Positions 46,663 through 51,235 of a stretch of 51,235 bases of DNA are shown piece by piece. The position numbers were made by a program, and so were the translations under genes. The notes beneath the pieces were generated by a model. The model ran no database searches and had not been told where the DNA came from. It saw only the letters and a list, made by a program, of their open reading frames with translations. This DNA comes from SZUA-152 sp964401355 (GTDB lineage: Bacteria; Pseudomonadota; Gammaproteobacteria; SZUA-152): contig CAYNYJ010000013.1 of NCBI GenBank assembly GCA_964401355.1, forward strand, positions 1 through 51,235. The letters are read 5' to 3'. Numbering within the stretch: position 1 is the stretch's first letter; each line of letters begins with the position of its first letter.

Positions 46663-47925
46663 TTATCCCGGTTCCAGGCAATCCGCCAGCACTTCCACCC
46701 AGTGCTTCACGGGTACGAGTGCGGGGTTCGACGCGGACGCGGGGCCATTTTCTGCCTGCCGCAGATGCATCAAACAGCCAATATTCGCGCTGGCGATCAG
46801 CCGTGGCGAACCAGCCAGCAGGGCGGCCCGTTTATTTTCCCGCAAAGCCGCTGATAATTTGGGCTGCAAAATCGAATAGGTACCTGCAGAACCGCAACAC
46901 AGATGAGCGTCTTTCACCGGCACTAATTCGTGGCCCCAGGCGCGCAAGATGCCTTCCACCACGCCCCCCAAATGCTGGCCGTGTTGCAAAGTACAGGGCG
47001 CATGAAAGGCCACCTTCAAGTGGCTCTGGGATTTTTTCACTACCGGCTCCGGCGCTACTATTTCGGCGATGTCTTTCACCAGGCTGGAAATACGCACCGC
47101 TTTGGCGGCGTATTGTTCATCGTGCTGTAAATAATGGCCGTAATCTTTCACCTGCAGGCCACAAGCGCTGGCGGTGCTGATGATCGCCTCGGCCCCCTGC
47201 TCCCCATCCTGCTCCAGCAACGGCCACCAGGCATCAATGTTGCGACGCATCATCACCGCCGCGGCTTCCGGCGCGGCCATGTGTTGATGCACGGCACCGC
47301 AACAGGATTCACCCGCAACCCGCAGCACGCTGATGCCCAGACTGTCCAGCAACCGTGCTGCGGCCAGATTGATCTCCGGCGCCGCTACCGATTGCACGCA
47401 GCCATCGAGCAGGATCACCCGCCGCGCATGTCGCGGCTCGGGCCACGCAATACTGGGCGCGGGCCGTGGCGGCACCGCCTTGCGCAGCACCTTGGGCAGC
47501 AGCGGACGAAACCACCGCGCCACACTGGCACCCGCAGCAAAACGCCGCGGGTACGGCAATATTTGTCGCAGCCCCCAACGTACCAGCCGTTCAAGGATCG
47601 GACGACCACCGAGCGCTTCCACCTGTTCACGACCAATATCCAGCAGACGACCGTATTCGACACCCGACGGACAGGTGGTTTCGCAATTACGGCAGGTGAG
47701 ACAACGATCCAGATGCAGACGTGCGGTGGCGGCCTCGGTCTCCCCCTCCAGCAGTTGCTTGATCAGGTAAATACGCCCGCGTGGGCCATCCAGCTCATCC
47801 CCCTGTAATTGATAGGTGGGACAGGTGGCATTACAAAAGCCGCAATGCACACAGCGCCGCAAAATGGCATCGGCCTCGCGGCCCTGCGCAGTGGATAATA
47901 CGTTCTCGGATAATCGGGTTTGCAT
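46663..47925 (-). CDS. glcF: Glycolate oxidase iron-sulfur subunit GlcF
   Basis: A 420-residue protein with two [4Fe-4S] ferredoxin-type clusters at the N-terminus: CVHCGFCNATCPTY and CLTCRNCETTCPSG. Two Cys-rich CCG domains follow (GESCCGAVHQHM and DAHLCCGSAGTYS). It passes electrons from GlcD/GlcE to the quinone pool at the inner membrane. It starts 33 bases after glcE. Confidence 0.95.
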   Translation of the reverse strand: MQTRLSENVLSTAQGREADAILRRCVHCGFCNATCPTYQLQGDELDGPRGRIYLIKQLLEGETEAATARLHLDRCLTCRNCETTCPSGVEYGRLLDIGREQVEALGGRPILERLVRWGLRQILPYPRRFAAGASVARWFRPLLPKVLRKAVPPRPAPSIAWPEPRHARRVILLDGCVQSVAAPEINLAAARLLDSLGISVLRVAGESCCGAVHQHMAAPEAAAVMMRRNIDAWWPLLEQDGEQGAEAIISTASACGLQVKDYGHYLQHDEQYAAKAVRISSLVKDIAEIVAPEPVVKKSQSHLKVAFHAPCTLQHGQHLGGVVEGILRAWGHELVPVKDAHLCCGSAGTYSILQPKLSAALRENKRAALLAGSPRLIASANIGCLMHLRQAENGPASASNPALVPVKHWVEVLADCLEPG

Positions 47926-47958
47926 TTATTGCTTGTCGTTATTCAATGGGTGAACACA

Positions 47959-49122
47959 CTACCAGGCCTCGTACAGACGACCGGGATTGAGAATACTTTT
48001 GGGATCAAAGGCCTGTTTCAGGCGTTGATGCAGGCTCGCCAGTCCTGGGCTCAGGGGCGGCTGCGTGGTGCCGCTCGCCGTCATCAGACTGGCGTGCCCG
48101 CCTAAACGCGCCACTGCCGCATGCACGGTTTGCGCCGAGGCGTCGGTCTTTAGCCAGCGCTGCGCCCCGGCCCAATCGATCAGGCAGATGCCCGGCAGTT
48201 CCTCGTCGTGCGCCTCACCGTAAAAGAGCGGCGTCGCTGATGGCAGGGACAAGCGCCAGACTGACTCGACATCAGCCCATTGATTTTCACCAAAGAAAGT
48301 GAGCTGGCGTTCACGCAAATTTCGCCAGAAACGATGAGCACGTTCGTCGTCCGGCACCTCGATCGCGAAACCGGGCTGCTCGCGCCGAATAAAATCGATA
48401 CCCGCCTGCACCGCCACTTCGGCCCCGGACAAGCGCAAACACAGCTGTGCGGCCCGTTCCGATGTCTCGGGCACATGACAGGCCGCCGATAACGGCAGAG
48501 GCGTGCGGGCCAGCCAACTCATCACCTCAATGGCCACACCGTCGTCCATCTCAATAAACACACTGTGTTCGCAGGCGGGGAGCGGCAATACCTTCAGCGA
48601 AATATCCAGCAACACACCGAGAGTGCCCTGAGCGCCGACCATCAATCGCGAGACATCATAGCCCGCGACATTTTTCATCACCTGACCGCCAAACTGCAAT
48701 ACTTCACCGCGGCCATTGATCATTTTCACCCCCAGGGTGAAATCACGTGCCGCCCCCGCATAGGGACGACGCGGCCCCGACAGGCCACAGGCGATGGTGC
48801 CACCCAGGGTGGCGGCCTCACCCAGGTGCGGCGGCTCAAAGGGCAACATCTGCCCGGACTCGGCGAGTAGCGCTTGCAGTTCCCGCAACGGGGTGCCCGC
48901 GCGCGCGGTTACCACCAGTTCGGTGGACTGGTATTCAACAATGCCACGATGCGCGCTGACATCCAAGGCCTCCGCTTTCACCGCCCGGCCTAACTGTAAT
49001 TTGCTGCTACCGGCGACGATCCGCAGCGCAGTGCTGACATCAAAAGCCTCGCACACCTGTTCTGCCAGCAATGCACTGACGTCGTTACTGGCATCGCTAC
49101 TGACAAGATTTTCTGACACCAT
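47959..49122 (-). CDS. glcE: Glycolate oxidase FAD-binding subunit GlcE
   Basis: A 387-residue FAD-binding protein of the PCMH type. ELVVTARAGTPLRELQALL, FEPPHLGEAATLGGTIACGL and VKMINGRGEVLQFGGQVMKN-VAGYD are characteristic of GlcE. It forms the glycolate dehydrogenase with GlcD and GlcF. The ATG at 49122 shares one base with the glcD stop (TGATG), so the pair is translationally coupled. Confidence 0.95.
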   Translation of the reverse strand: MVSENLVSSDASNDVSALLAEQVCEAFDVSTALRIVAGSSKLQLGRAVKAEALDVSAHRGIVEYQSTELVVTARAGTPLRELQALLAESGQMLPFEPPHLGEAATLGGTIACGLSGPRRPYAGAARDFTLGVKMINGRGEVLQFGGQVMKNVAGYDVSRLMVGAQGTLGVLLDISLKVLPLPACEHSVFIEMDDGVAIEVMSWLARTPLPLSAACHVPETSERAAQLCLRLSGAEVAVQAGIDFIRREQPGFAIEVPDDERAHRFWRNLRERQLTFFGENQWADVESVWRLSLPSATPLFYGEAHDEELPGICLIDWAGAQRWLKTDASAQTVHAAVARLGGHASLMTASGTTQPPLSPGLASLHQRLKQAFDPKSILNPGRLYEAW

Positions 49123-50597
49123 CAAAAACGCTCCAGTTCGGGAAACGGTACTTTGCCATGATGTACGTGCATTGCGCCGAATTCAGCACAGCGGTGCAGG
49201 GTCGGTACTGCTTTGCCCGGGTTGAGCAGGGACTGCGGATCAAACGCCGCTTTCACGGCATGCATCTGGGTCAATTCTGCCGAGGTAAACTGATGACACA
49301 TTTGGTTGATTTTTTCGATACCGACACCGTGCTCACCCGTAATCGTGCCGCCCACCGACACACACAGATCGAGAATTTTTCCGCCCATTTCCTCGGTGCG
49401 CTGCAGTTCGCCCGGCCGATTGGCGTCAAACAGGATCAGCGGATGCAAATTACCATCACCAGCGTGAAACACGTTCGCCACTTTTAAGTCATATTCTACC
49501 GACAGATCACGAATGCCCGCCAGCACTTTGGGCAATTGATGGCGCGGAATGGTGCCGTCCATACAGTAGTAATCCGGCGAAATTCGCCCTATCGCGGGAA
49601 AAGCCGCCTTGCGCCCTTTCCAGAACTGTTCACGCTCAGCGGCATCTCTGGCCACCCGCACCTCGGTTGCACCACAGCTATTGAGCAAGTGCTGCACCTG
49701 ATCAACCTGGGTCTCTACTTCCTGTTGAGTGCCATCCAGCTCACACAATAAAATAGCCGCAGCATCGACCGGGTAACCGGCTTTGGCGAAGGCTTCGGCA
49801 GCACGAATCGCGGGGTTGTCCATCATTTCCAATCCCGCAGGGATAATGCCTTCGCCGATAATACTGCCCACCGCATTGCCGGCCTTTTCCACGTCATCAA
49901 ACGCCGCCAACAATACCTGCACTGTTTGCGGCTGAGGCAACAGCTTAACCGTGACTTCGACAATGATACCCAGCATGCCTTCCGAACCGGTGAACAGCGC
50001 CAGCAAATCAAAACCCGGCGCGTCCAGTCCATCGCTACCCATCGTCAACAGCTCACCGTCAACAGTGACTATTTCCAGTTTGAGAATATTGTGTACCGTG
50101 AGACCGTATTTCAGGCAGTGCACACCGCCAGCATTCTCCGCGACGTTACCGCCAATCGAACAGGCGATTTGCGAAGAAGGATCCGGCGCGTAATACAGTC
50201 CGTGTTCCGCCACCGCTTCGGAGATCGCCAGATTGCGCACCCCGGGTTGCACCCGCGCACAGCGATTGTCCAGATCAACATCGAGAATACGATTGAATTT
50301 GGCGAGGCTCAGCAACACCCCGTTGGCCAACGGCAAAGCGCCGCCAGACAACCCTGTACCGGCACCGCGCGCCACTACCGGCACCTCGTGCTCGACACAG
50401 ATGCGCATCACCCGCTGCACCTGTTCGATGGTCTCCGGCAGCACCACCAACAATGGCAGTTCACGATAGACCGACAGACCATCGCATTCATAAGGACGTC
50501 GTTCCTCTTCACGGAACAACACCGATTCGGCGGCCAAAAACTGACGGAATTGAGCCACCAGCTTATCAGCCAGGACAATGTGTGGATCGGTTTGCAT
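49122..50597 (-). CDS. glcD: Glycolate oxidase subunit GlcD
   Basis: A 491-residue FAD-linked oxidase, the catalytic subunit turning glycolate into glyoxylate. Hallmarks are PVVARGAGTGLSGGALPLAN, GLYYAPDPSSQIACSIGGNV-AENAGG, FHAGDGNLHPLILFD and the C-terminal GTITGEHGVGIEKI. Length is normal. It is the first gene of glcD-glcE-glcF and then the aminotransferase. No GlcC-type regulator is adjacent, and the leader up to the IS66 element is only about 85 bases. Confidence 0.96.
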   Translation of the reverse strand: MQTDPHIVLADKLVAQFRQFLAAESVLFREEERRPYECDGLSVYRELPLLVVLPETIEQVQRVMRICVEHEVPVVARGAGTGLSGGALPLANGVLLSLAKFNRILDVDLDNRCARVQPGVRNLAISEAVAEHGLYYAPDPSSQIACSIGGNVAENAGGVHCLKYGLTVHNILKLEIVTVDGELLTMGSDGLDAPGFDLLALFTGSEGMLGIIVEVTVKLLPQPQTVQVLLAAFDDVEKAGNAVGSIIGEGIIPAGLEMMDNPAIRAAEAFAKAGYPVDAAAILLCELDGTQQEVETQVDQVQHLLNSCGATEVRVARDAAEREQFWKGRKAAFPAIGRISPDYYCMDGTIPRHQLPKVLAGIRDLSVEYDLKVANVFHAGDGNLHPLILFDANRPGELQRTEEMGGKILDLCVSVGGTITGEHGVGIEKINQMCHQFTSAELTQMHAVKAAFDPQSLLNPGKAVPTLHRCAEFGAMHVHHGKVPFPELERF

Positions 50598-50763
50598 GCA
50601 TACCCCGGGGGAAATAAATCAGACGCAAGTATACGGGTGGGAGTTTTGCCGCTTCAAGCGGATATTTTGTGGGTGTTTATTTGTAAGCGATCGGTAAACC
50701 CCATCTAAAATTCCATCCTTCATACTGCTACCGTGCCGTTTTCTCATCATTAAGGAAAACGGT

Positions 50764-51063
50764 ATGACTTCAGAAAACAAACACGACTTCTGGCAACGGC
50801 ATATTGATGGCTGGCATCAAAGCAAACTTTCACAGAAAGTATATTGCACTCAGCAGGATTTAAGTTTCGCCAGCTTTGGTTATTGGCGCACCCGGTTAAA
50901 TCGCAAGACAGAGGTTCGTGGTAAATTCATTCCGATCAATGTTCCCAGTGTACCGGCTTCGGTTAATGTGTTTTTACCACCCGGTCTTCGGTTGGAATTC
51001 CCGGTTCATGCTTTGGCGGAGGTGTTGCCGGTGATTGTTCGTTCTTTGCAGGAGGCGTCCTGA
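50764..51063 (+). CDS. tnpA: IS66 family accessory protein TnpA
   Basis: A 99-residue protein that fits IS66 OrfA: FWQRHIDGWHQSKLSQKVYC followed by FASFGYWRTRLNR, a helix-turn-helix-like DNA-binding region. It is needed with TnpB and TnpC for transposition. Its stop overlaps the tnpB start by one base. Confidence 0.92.
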   Translation: MTSENKHDFWQRHIDGWHQSKLSQKVYCTQQDLSFASFGYWRTRLNRKTEVRGKFIPINVPSVPASVNVFLPPGLRLEFPVHALAEVLPVIVRSLQEAS

Positions 51064-51235
51064 TGCTTCGCCCTGGCAATGATGTTCAGGTTTATTTGTA
51101 TGCGGAGCCGGTGGACATGCGTAAGGCTATCGATGGGTTGTCAGCATTGGTGGGGCAGGAGATGGCGCTATCGCCAAACGTGGAGGCGCTATTTGTGTTC
51201 TGTAATCGCGGTCGCGATAAAATAAAAATGCTGTG
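51063..51235 (+). CDS. tnpB: IS66 family TnpB, cut by the window edge
   Basis: The first 57 codons are present: VYLYAEPVDMRKAIDGLSAL and VFCNRGRDKIKML are diagnostic for IS66 TnpB (Orf2). The reading frame is open to the last base. The rest lies outside the window. Confidence 0.93.
   Translation, partial: MLRPGNDVQVYLYAEPVDMRKAIDGLSALVGQEMALSPNVEALFVFCNRGRDKIKML

Larger units (their letters stand above)
50683..51235 (+). mobile_element. IS66-family insertion sequence, left part
   Basis: The segment begins at GTAAGCGATCGGTAAACCCC, which matches the GTAAGCG terminus typical of IS66 ends, and then carries tnpA and the start of tnpB in the usual order with a one-base overlap. The tnpC transposase and right end lie beyond the window. 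The end point at 50683 is inferred from the motif. It sits 85 bases from the glcD start. Confidence 0.85.

Overview
The window reads as chromosome from a Gram-negative gammaproteobacterium. Supporting this are the miaB-phoH(ybeZ)-ybeY-corC-lnt block in the Escherichia coli order, an Rsd/AlgQ-type sigma-70 regulator, TmcA, TrmO, a PagL-like lipid A deacylase and a TraT-like lipoprotein. A glycolate oxidase (glcD-glcE-glcF) followed by a glyoxylate aminotransferase looks like 2-phosphoglycolate salvage. With a tetraheme cytochrome protein and an Amt ammonium transporter, it makes a chemolithoautotroph using the Calvin cycle plausible, but no RuBisCO or respiratory operon is in view, so this is inference.

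Layout. 1-2070: a nested palindrome, a terminator, and two tandem genes for exported spondin-domain proteins closed by a second terminator. 2153-7586: a large PAS/GAF sensor kinase, TrmO, a pseudo-receiver protein, a PilH/CheY-like receiver and a protein with a Coq4-type metal motif. 7686-13670: PagL-like deacylase, sodium:alanine symporter, two unrecognised small proteins, a DUF924 protein, MsrA, a wrecked EAL-domain gene and a patatin-like lipase. 13785-20058: TmcA, a repeat-rich gap, a HepT/MntA-type HEPN/nucleotidyltransferase pair and leuS. 20363-27713: a phytochrome-like PAS/GAF kinase, a hybrid kinase whose periplasmic part looks like the tungstate-binding protein TupA, a structured leader before a small secreted protein, TraT and a zinc-ribbon protein. 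27737-36338: glutamate dehydrogenase, the lnt/corC/ybeY/phoH/miaB block and amt. 36665-39485: a calcineurin-fold/tetraheme cytochrome fusion, an outer-membrane barrel and Rsd. 39751-45040: a signalling cluster of an internally deleted TonB receptor, a YfiR-like protein, a hybrid kinase with two receivers, a receiver/HD-GYP protein and a lone receiver. 45307-50597: the glycolate/glyoxylate genes. 50683-end: the left end of an IS66-family element, cut by the window edge.

The window is rich in signal transduction (four histidine kinases, several receivers, an HD-GYP c-di-GMP phosphodiesterase and an EAL remnant). The most unusual items are the TupA-domain kinase, the fusion of an apparently inactive metallophosphoesterase with a tetraheme cytochrome, the TonB-receptor remnant still heading its signalling cluster, and the Coq4-motif protein. 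No tRNA, rRNA or CRISPR array was seen.
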